Part shown: in pieces, positions 17,672-26,931 of the stretch
Layout of the letters: every line of letters starts with the position of its first letter
Numbering within the stretch: position 1 is the first letter of the stretch
Assembly: GCF_021602585.1 (NCBI RefSeq)
Contig: NZ_BQIP01000001.1
Span: forward strand, 62,001-126,000
Source: Pseudomonas faucium
Lineage (GTDB): Bacteria; Pseudomonadota; Gammaproteobacteria; Pseudomonadales; Pseudomonadaceae
DNA length: 64,000 nucleotides
Reading direction: 5' to 3'
Notes under the pieces: generated by a model
The model's input: only the letters and a program-made list of their open reading frames with translations
Told to the model about the DNA's origin: nothing
Databases searched by the model: none
Program-made: the position numbers and the translations under genes

Positions 17672-18334
17672 TCACTGGGCCTCGCCCTGGGCGTACTGGC
17701 GCCCGGTGGCCTCAAGGCCCGCCAGCGCGAAGTGGTACAGGTGGTCGCTGACCTCGTCGGCCGGCATGCCGAGAATCTCGTGCAGGGCGCTGGAGGTGCC
17801 GCGCGGGCCGATCAGCAGCATCGCCCAGGGCGCAGTGACGCAGAGGATGCAGCGGGTCAGTGCGGGCGCCTCCAGCGGGATGGCGGTGATCTCGCTGAAC
17901 AGGCCCTTGAGCAGTGCCAGCTTCAGCGGCGTGCCGGCCTGCAGGTGGGCCTGGCCGTGCGGGCTGGGCGCCAGCACTTCGGCGGCCAGCACGCGCAGGT
18001 GCCAGTTGTTGCGCACCTGGGTGGCCTTGCTGACCACCAGCTCGATCAGCTCGCGCAGCCGTTGCGTTGGCGGCTGCTGGCCGAGGGTGATGCGCTGCAG
18101 GTCGGCGATGTCCAGGAACCGCCGGCGGGCCTCATCGAGCACCGCCAGGTAAAGGCCGTTGCGGCTGCCGAAGTGGTAGTTGATCGACGCCAGGTCGACC
18201 TCGGCCTTGGCCGCCACCGCCTTGTTGCTGGCTTCGGCGTAGCCGACGGCGGCGAACAGTTCACCGGCTGCCTGCAGGATGCGGGCACGGGTGGCTTCGC
18301 CATCCTTGCGGGGTTCACGCTGGGTAATCGCCAT
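17672..18334 (-). CDS. TetR family transcriptional regulator
   Basis: This 220-residue regulator has the TetR helix-turn-helix in residues 13-60 (ATRARILQAAGELFAAVG, then LASINYHFGSRNGLYLAVL) and a C-terminal ligand-binding domain resembling CerR/DUF1956-type regulators. It is co-transcribed with the DHA2 efflux pump gene downstream. An AT-rich palindrome at 18382-18396, just upstream of the start, is a likely operator, so autorepression with release by the pump's substrate is the simplest model. Confidence 0.88.
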   Translation of the reverse strand: MAITQREPRKDGEATRARILQAAGELFAAVGYAEASNKAVAAKAEVDLASINYHFGSRNGLYLAVLDEARRRFLDIADLQRITLGQQPPTQRLRELIELVVSKATQVRNNWHLRVLAAEVLAPSPHGQAHLQAGTPLKLALLKGLFSEITAIPLEAPALTRCILCVTAPWAMLLIGPRGTSSALHEILGMPADEVSDHLYHFALAGLEATGRQYAQGEAQ

Positions 18335-18381
18335 GGTCTGGTTTCCTTGTAGGGATGTGCCGAGCCTGGGTCAGATTTAAC

Positions 18382-18396
18382 TTAAATTCAATTTAA
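18382..18396. promoter_or_regulatory. Candidate TetR operator TTAAATT-C-AATTTAA
   Basis: This is a perfect 15-base palindrome in an AT-rich stretch 48 bases upstream of the TetR start. It stands out in GC-rich surroundings and is well placed to block the promoter of the regulator-pump operon. Confidence 0.55.
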
Positions 18397-18589
18397 ATTT
18401 AGTGATGACGACGAAAGGCACCCGCGCACGGCAAAGCCGACCGGATGGCGCCCGCCACTAGGGCCAGAGGCTTCACCTATGGTATACAAGCGGTTACCGC
18501 TACCATCATCGTCCGCCACCTGGAGGCGTCGACGCATGGCTGGTGATGTTCATGCCTTGCTGCCCTGATTGAGAAACGGAGATTCGCCG

Positions 18590-18910
18590 ATGACCGCCAC
18601 CGACCGTCTGAGCCTGCTGCAATTCGAGCACCTGGGCCTGGACGATGTTGCCGCTGCCGAATTCAAGATCGCGCTCAAAGCATTGCGCGACCTGGCGCTG
18701 GAAGACCGCTACGAACACCACGCCGCCCTGCACCTGGGCGACATCGCTGACGCCGAAGACCGCCAGCAACTGGAAGAGGCCCGCAACTGGGGCATCGGCT
18801 TCCTGCAAGGGGTGACCTGTGCCAAGGGCCTCTCCCAGGCCCAGACCGACGGCCTGCGCCGGGTCTTCCAGACGGCGGCCGAACGCACCCTGGCACGTAT
18901 CCGCAGCTGA
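18590..18910 (+). CDS. Hypothetical protein, 106 residues
   Basis: A small soluble, mainly helical and acidic protein with no signal peptide. GGAG lies 8 bases before the ATG at 18590, and codon use is like that of neighbouring genes, so it is probably real. Recognisable features are an LQFEHLGLDDVAAAEFKIAL segment and one cysteine in QGVTCAKGLSQ. I do not recognise a family. It stands alone between the divergent TetR gene and the pqi operon. Confidence 0.65.
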   Translation: MTATDRLSLLQFEHLGLDDVAAAEFKIALKALRDLALEDRYEHHAALHLGDIADAEDRQQLEEARNWGIGFLQGVTCAKGLSQAQTDGLRRVFQTAAERTLARIRS

Positions 18911-19106
18911 TCCGCGCTTCGCCCGCACGGCGAGGGCAGGGTATCGATGATCAGGTCGATGCCCTGGCCTCGCCGTTTTGCCATCTCCGCCCGCAATTCG
19001 TGTTCCTTCCCTGCACAAGTACATTTTCCTACTAGGCTTGCACCTGTCAGCGTGCAGGAAGGCCTGGAATGACTGCTTGTTACAAGACTGTCCTCAGGGA
19101 AACCAC

Positions 19107-19709
19107 ATGAGCATGAACGGGCCCGGCAACCTGGTCATCTGCGAATACTGCGATGCGGTGTACGCGCGTGCGCCCGTGCAGCGGCACCAGCGTGCGCTGT
19201 GCCCGCGCTGCGGCGGCGTGCTGTACCGCCATACCAGCCTCAGCGTGCAGCAGCGCCTGGCACTGAGCGTCACCGGCGCGGTGCTGCTGGTGTTCGCCAA
19301 CCTCTACCCGATGATGACCATCGGCATGCAGGGGCTGACCAACTCGGCCACCCTGTGGGATTCGGTGCTGATCCTGAGCAGCGGCAGCATCACCTTCATC
19401 GCCCTGGTGATGGCCCTGGCCGTGATCTTCGCCCCCGTGCTGCAAATCGCCTTGTTGTGCTGGCTATTGAGCTTCGCCCTGGCCGGCCGCCGGGCGCCCG
19501 GGTTTGCCCTGTGCATGCGCTGCCTGGAGGGCCTGCGGCCCTGGAGCATGCTGGAAGTCTGCCTGCTGGGCGCGCTGGTGGCCGTGATCAAGCTGGCCGG
19601 CCTGCTCGATGTGATCCCCGGCATCGGCCTGATCGCCCTGGCCGCACTGAGCATGCTCATCATCTATATCGCCGGGCGCGACATCCGCGACCTGTGGGAG
19701 CTGGTATGA
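19107..19709 (+). CDS. pqiA: Paraquat-inducible protein A, first half-type protein
   Basis: A 200-residue inner-membrane protein with zinc-ribbon-like cysteine pairs at the N terminus (CEYC and CPRC) and four membrane segments, one starting FANLYPMMTIGM. E. coli PqiA joins two such units in one chain; here they are two genes overlapping by 4 bases. PqiA works with the MCE protein PqiB and lipoprotein PqiC to move lipids between the two membranes. AGGGA precedes the ATG at 19107. Confidence 0.88.
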   Translation: MSMNGPGNLVICEYCDAVYARAPVQRHQRALCPRCGGVLYRHTSLSVQQRLALSVTGAVLLVFANLYPMMTIGMQGLTNSATLWDSVLILSSGSITFIALVMALAVIFAPVLQIALLCWLLSFALAGRRAPGFALCMRCLEGLRPWSMLEVCLLGALVAVIKLAGLLDVIPGIGLIALAALSMLIIYIAGRDIRDLWELV

Positions 19710-20350
19710 GCACACCGCTGCAGGCCGAGGACCTGGGCCTGTGCCTGTGCCACGGCTGCGGCCAGGCCTGTGACCTGCGCGACGGCGCGCACACCTGCAA
19801 CCGCTGCGGTGCGCCGCTGCACCCGCGCAAGAGCAACGCCATCAGCCGCGGCTGGGCCTTTCTGCTGGCGGCGCTGGTGTTCTACATCCCGGCCAACCTG
19901 TTGCCGGTCATGCACACCGAAATGCTCGGCAGCGGCAGCGACAGCACCATCGGTGGCGGGGTGCTGGAGTTCTGGGAAGCCGGCGCCTGGGACATCGCCC
20001 TGATCATCTTCATCGCCAGCATCGGCGTGCCGGCGGTGAAGTTCTTTTCCCTCGGCCTGCTGCTGTTCACCGCCCAGAGCGGCTCGCGCTGGGCGCGCCG
20101 GCAGCGCTCGCAGCTGTACCGCGCCGTGGAGCTGATCGGCTACTGGTCGATGCTCGATGTGATCGTGGTGGCGCTGGTGGCTGCCCTGGTGCAGTTGCGC
20201 GGCCTGGGCACCATCGAGCCGCGCCCGGGCATCCTGTTTTTCGGCATGGTGGTGGTGCTGACCATGTTTTCGGCAATGAGCTTCGACCCACGCTTGATCT
20301 GGGACGACCCTGGCAACGACGGAGGCGGCACCGATGGCGCAAGCGAGTGA
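19706..20350 (+). CDS. pqiA: Paraquat-inducible protein A, second half-type protein
   Basis: A 214-residue partner of the preceding PqiA-domain protein. It has two cysteine pairs (CHGCG and CNRCG), the FYIPANLLPVMHTEMLG signature of the family, and about four membrane segments. Its ATG overlaps the previous stop (ATGA), and its own end overlaps pqiB. Together the two products should equal one full-length PqiA. Confidence 0.88.
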   Translation: MSTPLQAEDLGLCLCHGCGQACDLRDGAHTCNRCGAPLHPRKSNAISRGWAFLLAALVFYIPANLLPVMHTEMLGSGSDSTIGGGVLEFWEAGAWDIALIIFIASIGVPAVKFFSLGLLLFTAQSGSRWARRQRSQLYRAVELIGYWSMLDVIVVALVAALVQLRGLGTIEPRPGILFFGMVVVLTMFSAMSFDPRLIWDDPGNDGGGTDGASE

Positions 20351-21974
20351 CAACCGAGAAGGCCCAGGGCAGGCGCAGATTCGTACCCGGCGCTGGAATG
20401 TATCGCTGGTGTGGATCGTGCCGATCCTGGCGATCCTGGTCGGCGCCTCGCTGGTGGTGCGCAACTGGATGCAGCAAGGGCCGGTGATCTCGATTTCGTT
20501 TCCTTCCGGCGAAGGCCTGGTGGCGCACAAGACCCAGGTCAAGTACCGCAGCGTGGTGATTGGCGAGGTGACCACGGTGGACCTGGCCGAGGACCACAAG
20601 AGCGTGCTGGTCAAGGTGCAGCTGTCCAACGATGCCAAGTCGTTCGCCACCGAAGGCGCGCGCTACTGGGTGGTGCGCCCGCGGATTGGCGCCGGGGGCA
20701 TTTCCGGGGTGGATACGCTGTTGTCGGGCAGCTTCATCGGCGCCGATGCCGGTGAATCGAAGGCGCCGGCAAAAAACTTCACCGGCCTGGACCTGCCGCC
20801 GCCGATCACCTATGGCGAGAAGGGCAAGCGCTTCAAGCTCAGCGCCAGTGACCTGGGTTCGCTGGATATCGGCTCGTCGATCTACTACCGCAAGATCCCG
20901 GTGGGCGAGGTGGTGTCCTTCAACCTGCAGGAAGATGGCAAGGGCGTGGAAATCGGCGTGTTCGTGCAGGCGCCCTACGATGCCTTCGTCACCGACGACA
21001 CGCGCTTCTGGAACGCCAGCGGCGTCGACATGCAGATCGGCGCCAATGGCCTGAAGGTCGATACCGAGTCGCTGTCGTCGATCCTGGTGGGCGGGCTGGC
21101 ATTCGGCTCGCCCGACTTCGCCCCCGACGCCCACCCCGCCCAGGACCAGGCGCAGTTCCAGCTGTTCGCCGACCGCGAAACGGCGCTGTCGCCGCCCAAC
21201 GGCCAGGCCCAGTACCTGCAGCTGCGCTTCGACCAGGCCATGCGCGGCCTGTCGGTGGGCGCGCCGGTGGAGTTCAAGGGGGTGGAATTCGGCAAGGTCA
21301 CCTCGATCCAGCTCGACTACGACCCGGTCAAGCAGAGCTTCCCGGTGGTGGTCGATGCGGTGATCTACCCGCAGCGCCTGGGCCCGGTGCACCAGAAGAT
21401 GCTCGGCGTGTTCAAGCAGACCCCAGGCGACATGGCCGGCGCCCGGCGCCTGATCGGCACCTTCGTCGAGCACGGCCTGCGGGCCCAGGCGCGCAGCGGC
21501 AACCTGATCACCGGGCAGATGTTCATCTCCCTGGACTTCTACCCCGATGCGCCCAAGGTCACCTTCGACATGGCGGCCGAGCCGATCGTCATCCCCACGC
21601 TGCCGGGCAGCCTGGAAAAGCTCCAGGAACAGTTGCAGCACTTCATCGCCCGTATCAGCAAGTTGCCGCTGGAGAGCATCGCCAACAACCTCGACGGCAG
21701 CCTGCGCGACCTGCGCGCCAACCTCAAGCAGTTCAATGGCCAGACCTTGCCTGGGGTGAAAACCACCCTGGACGAGATCCACAAGACCTTGCAGACCGCC
21801 AACGCGGCGATCTCCGAGGACTCGCCGCAACGCGAACGGCTGGGCGAGACGCTGGACGAGCTGGAACGCATGTCGCGCTCCTTGCGCGACCTGTCGGACT
21901 ACCTGGGCCGCCACCCTGAATCGCTGATTCGTGGCCGGCCGAAGGCGGCCGGTGCAGACAACCTGAAACCTTGA
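20334..21974 (+). CDS. pqiB: PqiB, MCE/MlaD-domain intermembrane transport protein
   Basis: This 546-residue protein has one N-terminal membrane anchor (VSLVWIVPILAILVGASLVV) and repeated MCE domains, the first starting around ISISFPSGEGLVAHKTQVKY and another around QLRFDQAMRGLSVGAPVEFK. A C-terminal helical region follows (LDEIHKTLQTANAAISED). In E. coli PqiB forms stacked hexameric rings and a hollow needle across the periplasm. GGAGG lies before the ATG at 20334, inside the end of the preceding gene. Confidence 0.9.
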   Translation: MAQASDNREGPGQAQIRTRRWNVSLVWIVPILAILVGASLVVRNWMQQGPVISISFPSGEGLVAHKTQVKYRSVVIGEVTTVDLAEDHKSVLVKVQLSNDAKSFATEGARYWVVRPRIGAGGISGVDTLLSGSFIGADAGESKAPAKNFTGLDLPPPITYGEKGKRFKLSASDLGSLDIGSSIYYRKIPVGEVVSFNLQEDGKGVEIGVFVQAPYDAFVTDDTRFWNASGVDMQIGANGLKVDTESLSSILVGGLAFGSPDFAPDAHPAQDQAQFQLFADRETALSPPNGQAQYLQLRFDQAMRGLSVGAPVEFKGVEFGKVTSIQLDYDPVKQSFPVVVDAVIYPQRLGPVHQKMLGVFKQTPGDMAGARRLIGTFVEHGLRAQARSGNLITGQMFISLDFYPDAPKVTFDMAAEPIVIPTLPGSLEKLQEQLQHFIARISKLPLESIANNLDGSLRDLRANLKQFNGQTLPGVKTTLDEIHKTLQTANAAISEDSPQRERLGETLDELERMSRSLRDLSDYLGRHPESLIRGRPKAAGADNLKP

Positions 21975-22001
21975 GGGCGCAGGCCAGAGGAGTGCCACCC
22001 G

Positions 22002-22544
22002 ATGCATCGAATGCGCAACCTGTGTGGGGCCGCTGTGCTCACGCTGCTGTGGGGCTGCAGCAGTACGCCGAACAACTACCACACCCTGGTGCCGGCCCAG
22101 CCGGTGAAGAGCGGCGGCCAGCCGGTGCTGGTCGGCCGGGTGGTGCTGCCGCCGCAGGTGGACCGCCCGCAATTGGTGGTGCGCCAAGGTGCCAGTGGCC
22201 TGGCGATTCTGGAAACCGAGTGGTGGGGCGCCAACCTGGTCGACGAGTTCCGCAGTGCCCTGCAGGACCTGCTGGGTGGCCCGGCCGCCGGTGCCAAGGC
22301 GCTGCTCAGGGTGGATGTGCAGCGCTTTGACAGCGTGCCCGGGCAATACGCCGCGCTGGACACGCTGTGGCGCCTGAAACGCCCGGGCGAGGCCGAGCTG
22401 ACCTGCCGCACCGCGGTGCAGACGCCGGCCGACAACAGCATCAACAGCCTGGTCAACGCCCAGCAGGCCAACCTGCGCAAGCTCGCCGAAGCCGTGCGGG
22501 CGGCGGCGGTGCCTGGCAGAAGCAGTTGCCCGTCCCTGCAATGA
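22002..22544 (+). CDS. pqiC: PqiC, outer-membrane lipoprotein of the Pqi system
   Basis: A 180-residue lipoprotein with a lipobox (LTLLWGC), followed by the DUF330/ABC auxiliary lipoprotein fold (YHTLVPAQP, then GRVVLPPQVDRPQLVVR). PqiC joins the PqiB needle to the outer membrane. It begins 27 bases after pqiB and ends the pqi operon; the next gene converges on it. Confidence 0.87.
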   Translation: MHRMRNLCGAAVLTLLWGCSSTPNNYHTLVPAQPVKSGGQPVLVGRVVLPPQVDRPQLVVRQGASGLAILETEWWGANLVDEFRSALQDLLGGPAAGAKALLRVDVQRFDSVPGQYAALDTLWRLKRPGEAELTCRTAVQTPADNSINSLVNAQQANLRKLAEAVRAAAVPGRSSCPSLQ

Positions 22545-22568
22545 CCCGGTCGCTGGCCGGCTGGCGGC

Positions 22569-23912
22569 TCAGCGCATGTGCAGGATGATCGGGCTGCTGC
22601 TGGCCGGGTCGGTATGCCCGCGCAGCTTGCCGACGGCCTTGGCCTGCACCGCGCCGCCATGGTTGCCCCAGGTGCTGCGCACGAAGCTCAGCACCTCGGC
22701 AATCTCCTGGTCCGACAACTGCTCGCGGAAGGCCGGCATGCGGTAGGCATCCGGCAACCCCGCCGCGACGATGCGTTGCGAGCCATTGAGGGTGATGTTG
22801 ATGGCCGAGGCATCTTCCTTGGCCAAGGCCGAGGTGGCGCCGGCCAGCGGCGGCATCCATTCGCGCTGGCCCTTGCCGTCCAGGCCATGGCAGGTGGCGC
22901 AGCGGGTCAGGTAGGTGTGCGCGCCGGGGCGGTCCAGGCGCTCGCCAGCATCAGCCTGGTACTGCCAGGGCGTGCCGTCGCGCCCCGGGTCGCCCGGCAG
23001 CGACTTGAGGTAGCGGGCGATCGCCGCCAGGTCGTCATCGGCCATGAACTGGGTGGAGTTGTTGAAAGCCTCGGTCATCGAACCGAACACCACCGCGTGC
23101 TGGTTACGCCCGGTCTTGAGAAACTGCACGATCTGCGCCTCGCTCCAGCGGCCCAGGCCGGTGTTGTGGTCGGTGCGCAAGCTGGGCGCGTACCAGCCGT
23201 CGAGCAAGGCGCCGGCGAGGAAGGACGCGCCGGCTTCGTCCAGGGCCTTTTCGTTGAACGCCAGGCCACGTGGGGTATGGCAGCTGCCGCAGTGGCCAGG
23301 GCCCTGGACGATGTAGGCGCCGCGGTTCCACAGCGCGTCCTGGCCCGGCTTGCCGGCGTAGGGCGTGGTGGGGGCGAACAGGCCGTTCCACAGGGCGATG
23401 GGCCAGCGCAGGTTCAACGGCCAGGGAATGTCGCTGGGGATGTTGGCCTGCTGTGCGGGCTGCACGCCGTGCATGAAGAAGGCATACAAGGCGCGCACAT
23501 CGTCATCGCTGAGCTTGGCGTAGGAGGGGTAGGGCATGGCCGGGTACAGGCGCTTGCCGCCCGGCGCCACGCCATGGCGAACCGCGCGGTCGAAGTCGGC
23601 CAGGCTGTAGGCGCCGATGCCGGTGGCGCGGTCGGGGGTGACGTTGGTGGCGTGGATCGCGCCCAGCGGGGTGGCCATCTGCAGCCCGCCGGCAAACGGC
23701 TTGGCGCCGGGCAGGCTGTGGCAGGCCACGCAATCGCTGAGCCTGGCCACATACTCGCCACGGCTGACCAGCGCCGGGTCGGGGCTGGCGGCCTGTTCGG
23801 CGGCAAAGGGCGAGGCGGGCTCGCGGGTCACGTACCAGGCCAGCAGGCCTGCGGCGAGCAGGCAGGGCACTGCCAGCCAGCCCAGGGTCGTTGCCAATCG
23901 GCGTTGGGTCAT
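22569..23912 (-). CDS. Triheme membrane-anchored cytochrome c
   Basis: A 447-residue protein with an N-terminal membrane helix and three CxxCH heme sites: C61/C64/H65 (CVACH), C208/C211/H212 (CGSCH) and C338/C341/H342 (CATCH). This is the layout of the cytochrome subunit of periplasmic alcohol and aldehyde dehydrogenases. It follows the molybdenum hydroxylase genes on the same strand, so it should take electrons from that enzyme to the respiratory chain. Confidence 0.9.
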   Translation of the reverse strand: MTQRRLATTLGWLAVPCLLAAGLLAWYVTREPASPFAAEQAASPDPALVSRGEYVARLSDCVACHSLPGAKPFAGGLQMATPLGAIHATNVTPDRATGIGAYSLADFDRAVRHGVAPGGKRLYPAMPYPSYAKLSDDDVRALYAFFMHGVQPAQQANIPSDIPWPLNLRWPIALWNGLFAPTTPYAGKPGQDALWNRGAYIVQGPGHCGSCHTPRGLAFNEKALDEAGASFLAGALLDGWYAPSLRTDHNTGLGRWSEAQIVQFLKTGRNQHAVVFGSMTEAFNNSTQFMADDDLAAIARYLKSLPGDPGRDGTPWQYQADAGERLDRPGAHTYLTRCATCHGLDGKGQREWMPPLAGATSALAKEDASAINITLNGSQRIVAAGLPDAYRMPAFREQLSDQEIAEVLSFVRSTWGNHGGAVQAKAVGKLRGHTDPASSSPIILHMR

Positions 23913-23930
23913 GGGGCCGTCCTTGTCCGG

Positions 23931-26180
23931 TCAGCTGAAGGTATAGCGGCTCAGGGGCAGGCTGCGGATGCGCTGTCCGGTAAGGTGCGCCACCGCATTG
24001 GCCACCGCCGGCGCCACCGCAGGCAGCGGCGGCTCGCCGATGCCGCCCATCTTCTCGCCGCTTTCGACGATGCGCACATGCACCCGGGCCATGCGCGAAG
24101 CCGGCAGGATCGGGTACAGGTCGTAGTTGCGCGCACGCGGCTTGCCGTCCAGGTACACCGCCTCCTCGACCAGCGTCTGCGACAGGCCCAGGGCCACGGC
24201 GCCGTTGACCTGGGCTTCGATGATCGCCGGGTTGACGATGCTGCCGGGGTCGATGGCCTGCCAGATGTCGTGCACCTTGACCTGGCCCTGTTCGATCGAC
24301 ACCTCGGCAATCACCGCCGCCTGGGAGCCGAACGGCGAGGCCATGGCCACGCCGCGGGCGCGCTTGCTGCCGTCCTCGGCGGTGAACGGGCCGCGCTTCC
24401 AGCCACCGGAGAGCTCACCGACCGCATTGAGCAGGGTGGTCAGCCGGGGGTTGTCGCGCAGCAGGTGCAGGCGCAGCTCGAAGGGGTCCTTGCCGCCCTT
24501 GTCGGCCAGCTCGTCGAGAAATGCCTCGTAGAAGAAGTCGTTCAGCGAGTTGCCGACCGAACGCCAGTAGCCGAGCATCGCCGGGCCTTTCACGTAGATC
24601 TGCGCGATGCGTTTGTTGGCGATGGCGTAGGCCTTGCCCGACAGGCCTTCGAGGGCGGTGGGGTCGATCTTTTCGCCTTGCTTGCCAGCCAGGGCTTCGG
24701 TCGGCCCCTCGGTGGCGCTCACCGCTTCCAGGGCCACGGGCAGGCCGTCGGCATCCAGGCCTGCGCGGAACTTGACCACGGCCACCGGGCGCAGCACATC
24801 ACGCAGAAACTCCTCCTCGCGGCTCCATATGAGCTTCACTGGCCGGCCCACGGCCTTGGCCAGGGCGATGGCCTGCGGGTAGGGGTTGGCCGAGTCATAC
24901 AGGAAGTGGCGGCCAAAGAAGCCGCCGAGCAGCGGTGAGTGCAGGGTGATCTGCGCAGGGGCCAGGCCCGTGCGCTTGGCGATGTCGTCGCGGAACATGT
25001 CCGGTGCCTGGTTCGGCAGCCACACCTCCAGCGAGCCATCGGGGTTGAAGCGCGCCAGCGCCGAGGGCGGCTCCAGCTGGGCGTGGTTGAGGTACTGGTT
25101 GTGGTAGGTGGCCTCGACCTTGGTCTTGGCATTGGCCAGCGCGCCGTCCACATCCCCTTCGTGTTCATCGTCGCGGGCCGGGCCTTGCTGGGCCGCGAGA
25201 TGATCGCGCCAGGCGTCGCTGGAAAAGTCCGCCGGCATGGCGCGCACCTGGCTGTCTGCGGCCGGTTCCTGCCAGTCGACCTGCAGCGCTTCGACGGCGC
25301 GCTTGGCATGCCACCAGCGTTCGGCCACCACCGCCACGGCGCCGGGTAGCTGGTGCACCGAGTGCACGCCCGGCAGGCCCTGCACCTGGTCCTGGTTGCG
25401 CACGCTGCCCACCGTCATGCCCAGGCGCGGGGCGTGTTGCACGGCGGCGTGGAGCATGCCGTCGAGCTTGATGTCGATGGTGTACAGGGCCTTGCCGGTG
25501 GACTTGTCGTAGGCGTCCACGCGCCGCACCGGCTTGCCGATCCAGCGGAACTGGCTAGGGTCGCGCAGCTTGACGCTAGCAGGGTCCGGCACCGGCAGGT
25601 CCATGGCGCGCCCGGCCAGTTCGCCGTAGGCCAGCGCCCGGCCCGAGGCGCTGTGCAGCACCTTGCCAGGTTCGGTGCTCAGCTCGCCCAGCGGCACGCC
25701 CCATTGATCGGCGGCCGCCTGCATCAGCATGGCCCGGCACAGGGCACCGAGGCGGCGCATGGTCGGGTAGCTCATGCGCACCGACATGCTGCCGCCGGTG
25801 ATGCGCATGCCGTTTTCCATCACCACGTAGGCTTCACCGGGCGGGGCGCTGTCGACCAGGAAGGTGGCCGGGTCGGCGTCCAGTTCTTCGCCGACGATCT
25901 GCGCCATGGCGGTGTAGGTGCCTTGCCCGCCCTCCATGAACGGGCACAGCAGGCGCACGCTGCTGTCGGGGCGGATTTCCAGGAACGCCGGCACCTGGGT
26001 GCCGCGTTCGGTGGCGCTGGCGGTGGCCGCCTGCACCCGAGCGCTGCCCAGGGGCAGCCCGAAGCCCAGAACCAGCGCGCCGATCGCGGTGCCGGCCACG
26101 AAGCGCCGGCGCGACAGGTTGACGGCGCCGCCCACGGGCAGGTCGAGCAGGCTTGCGGGGGTGTCGAAGGGCGCGTTCAT
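23931..26180 (-). CDS. iorB: Molybdopterin-binding large subunit, isoquinoline 1-oxidoreductase beta type
   Basis: This 749-residue protein belongs to the xanthine dehydrogenase/aldehyde oxidase molybdenum enzymes. A twin-arginine signal (SRRRFVAG at residues 23-30) and hydrophobic stretch indicate export as a folded protein. The catalytic glutamate lies in GGIGEPPLPA near the C terminus. The start at 26180 overlaps the stop of the [2Fe-2S] subunit gene (ATGA). With that subunit and the triheme cytochrome it forms a periplasmic aldehyde or N-heterocycle oxidase. The real substrate may not be isoquinoline. Confidence 0.88.
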   Translation of the reverse strand: MNAPFDTPASLLDLPVGGAVNLSRRRFVAGTAIGALVLGFGLPLGSARVQAATASATERGTQVPAFLEIRPDSSVRLLCPFMEGGQGTYTAMAQIVGEELDADPATFLVDSAPPGEAYVVMENGMRITGGSMSVRMSYPTMRRLGALCRAMLMQAAADQWGVPLGELSTEPGKVLHSASGRALAYGELAGRAMDLPVPDPASVKLRDPSQFRWIGKPVRRVDAYDKSTGKALYTIDIKLDGMLHAAVQHAPRLGMTVGSVRNQDQVQGLPGVHSVHQLPGAVAVVAERWWHAKRAVEALQVDWQEPAADSQVRAMPADFSSDAWRDHLAAQQGPARDDEHEGDVDGALANAKTKVEATYHNQYLNHAQLEPPSALARFNPDGSLEVWLPNQAPDMFRDDIAKRTGLAPAQITLHSPLLGGFFGRHFLYDSANPYPQAIALAKAVGRPVKLIWSREEEFLRDVLRPVAVVKFRAGLDADGLPVALEAVSATEGPTEALAGKQGEKIDPTALEGLSGKAYAIANKRIAQIYVKGPAMLGYWRSVGNSLNDFFYEAFLDELADKGGKDPFELRLHLLRDNPRLTTLLNAVGELSGGWKRGPFTAEDGSKRARGVAMASPFGSQAAVIAEVSIEQGQVKVHDIWQAIDPGSIVNPAIIEAQVNGAVALGLSQTLVEEAVYLDGKPRARNYDLYPILPASRMARVHVRIVESGEKMGGIGEPPLPAVAPAVANAVAHLTGQRIRSLPLSRYTFS

Positions 26181-26635
26181 CAGGCCTTCTCCCCTTGGGC
26201 CAGTGCGTGCACGGCGGCATGGATGGCGTTGTAGGTGCCGCAGCGGCACAGGTTGACCATCGCCGCGGCAATCTGCTCGTCGCTGGGGCTGGCGCTGTGC
26301 TTGAGCAGCGCCGTGGCGGCCATCACCTGGCCGGACTGGCAGTAGCCGCACTGGGCCACCTGGTGTTCGACCCAGGCGGCCACCACGCGCTTGCCCACGG
26401 CGTCGGCCTCGATGGCTTCGATGGTGGTCACCTCGCGCCCGACCACGCCTGCCACCGGGGTGACGCAGGCGCGCACCACGTTGCCGTCCACCAGCACCGA
26501 ACACGCGCCGCACTGGGCCAGGCCGCAGCCGTACTTGGTGCCGGTCATGCCCAGGTCGTCGCGCAGCACCCACAGCAGGGGCGTGTCGGCTTCAGCCTCG
26601 ACCTGGTAGGTCTGCTGATTGATTCGAAGTTCCAT
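26180..26635 (-). CDS. iorA: [2Fe-2S] small subunit, isoquinoline 1-oxidoreductase alpha type
   Basis: A 151-residue protein with both iron-sulfur clusters of the family: a plant-type site (C37, C42, C45, C57) and the second site (C96-x2-C99 and C130-x-C132). It passes electrons from the molybdenum centre of the large subunit to the cytochrome. It has no signal peptide, so it is probably exported together with the large subunit through that protein's twin-arginine signal. It is the first gene of the three-gene operon. Confidence 0.92.
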   Translation of the reverse strand: MELRINQQTYQVEAEADTPLLWVLRDDLGMTGTKYGCGLAQCGACSVLVDGNVVRACVTPVAGVVGREVTTIEAIEADAVGKRVVAAWVEHQVAQCGYCQSGQVMAATALLKHSASPSDEQIAAAMVNLCRCGTYNAIHAAVHALAQGEKA

Positions 26636-26787
26636 GGCTCACCTGCTGATCATCGGTTGTCGTCGCCTGGGGAATACGTTGTCCCCCAATCTAGAAACGC
26701 TAGCACACAGCTGAAACCATTCGTCTGGCGGGGGCTGCAGGTTCAGAGGATCAGGCAAGCAATCCGGCGGAATGCGCAAATAGGTGG

Positions 26788-26820
26788 CGGCCCCATCGCC
26801 GGCAAGCCGGCTCCCACAGA
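26788..26820. repeat. Single REP element
   Basis: One inverted-orientation copy (GGCCCCATCGCCGGCAAGCC followed by GGCTCCCACA) lies between the divergent iorA and ycaO genes. The rest of this roughly 296-base gap shows no gene. Confidence 0.75.
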
Positions 26821-26931
26821 GGCTGCAGCGCGCTTGAAGCCGGCGGTGCCGACAAACAGGACTTCCAGCGGAAAAACCCGGATAATGCCGGCCAAATTTC
26901 GTTTTGCACGCTCAAATCACGGTAATCCCGC

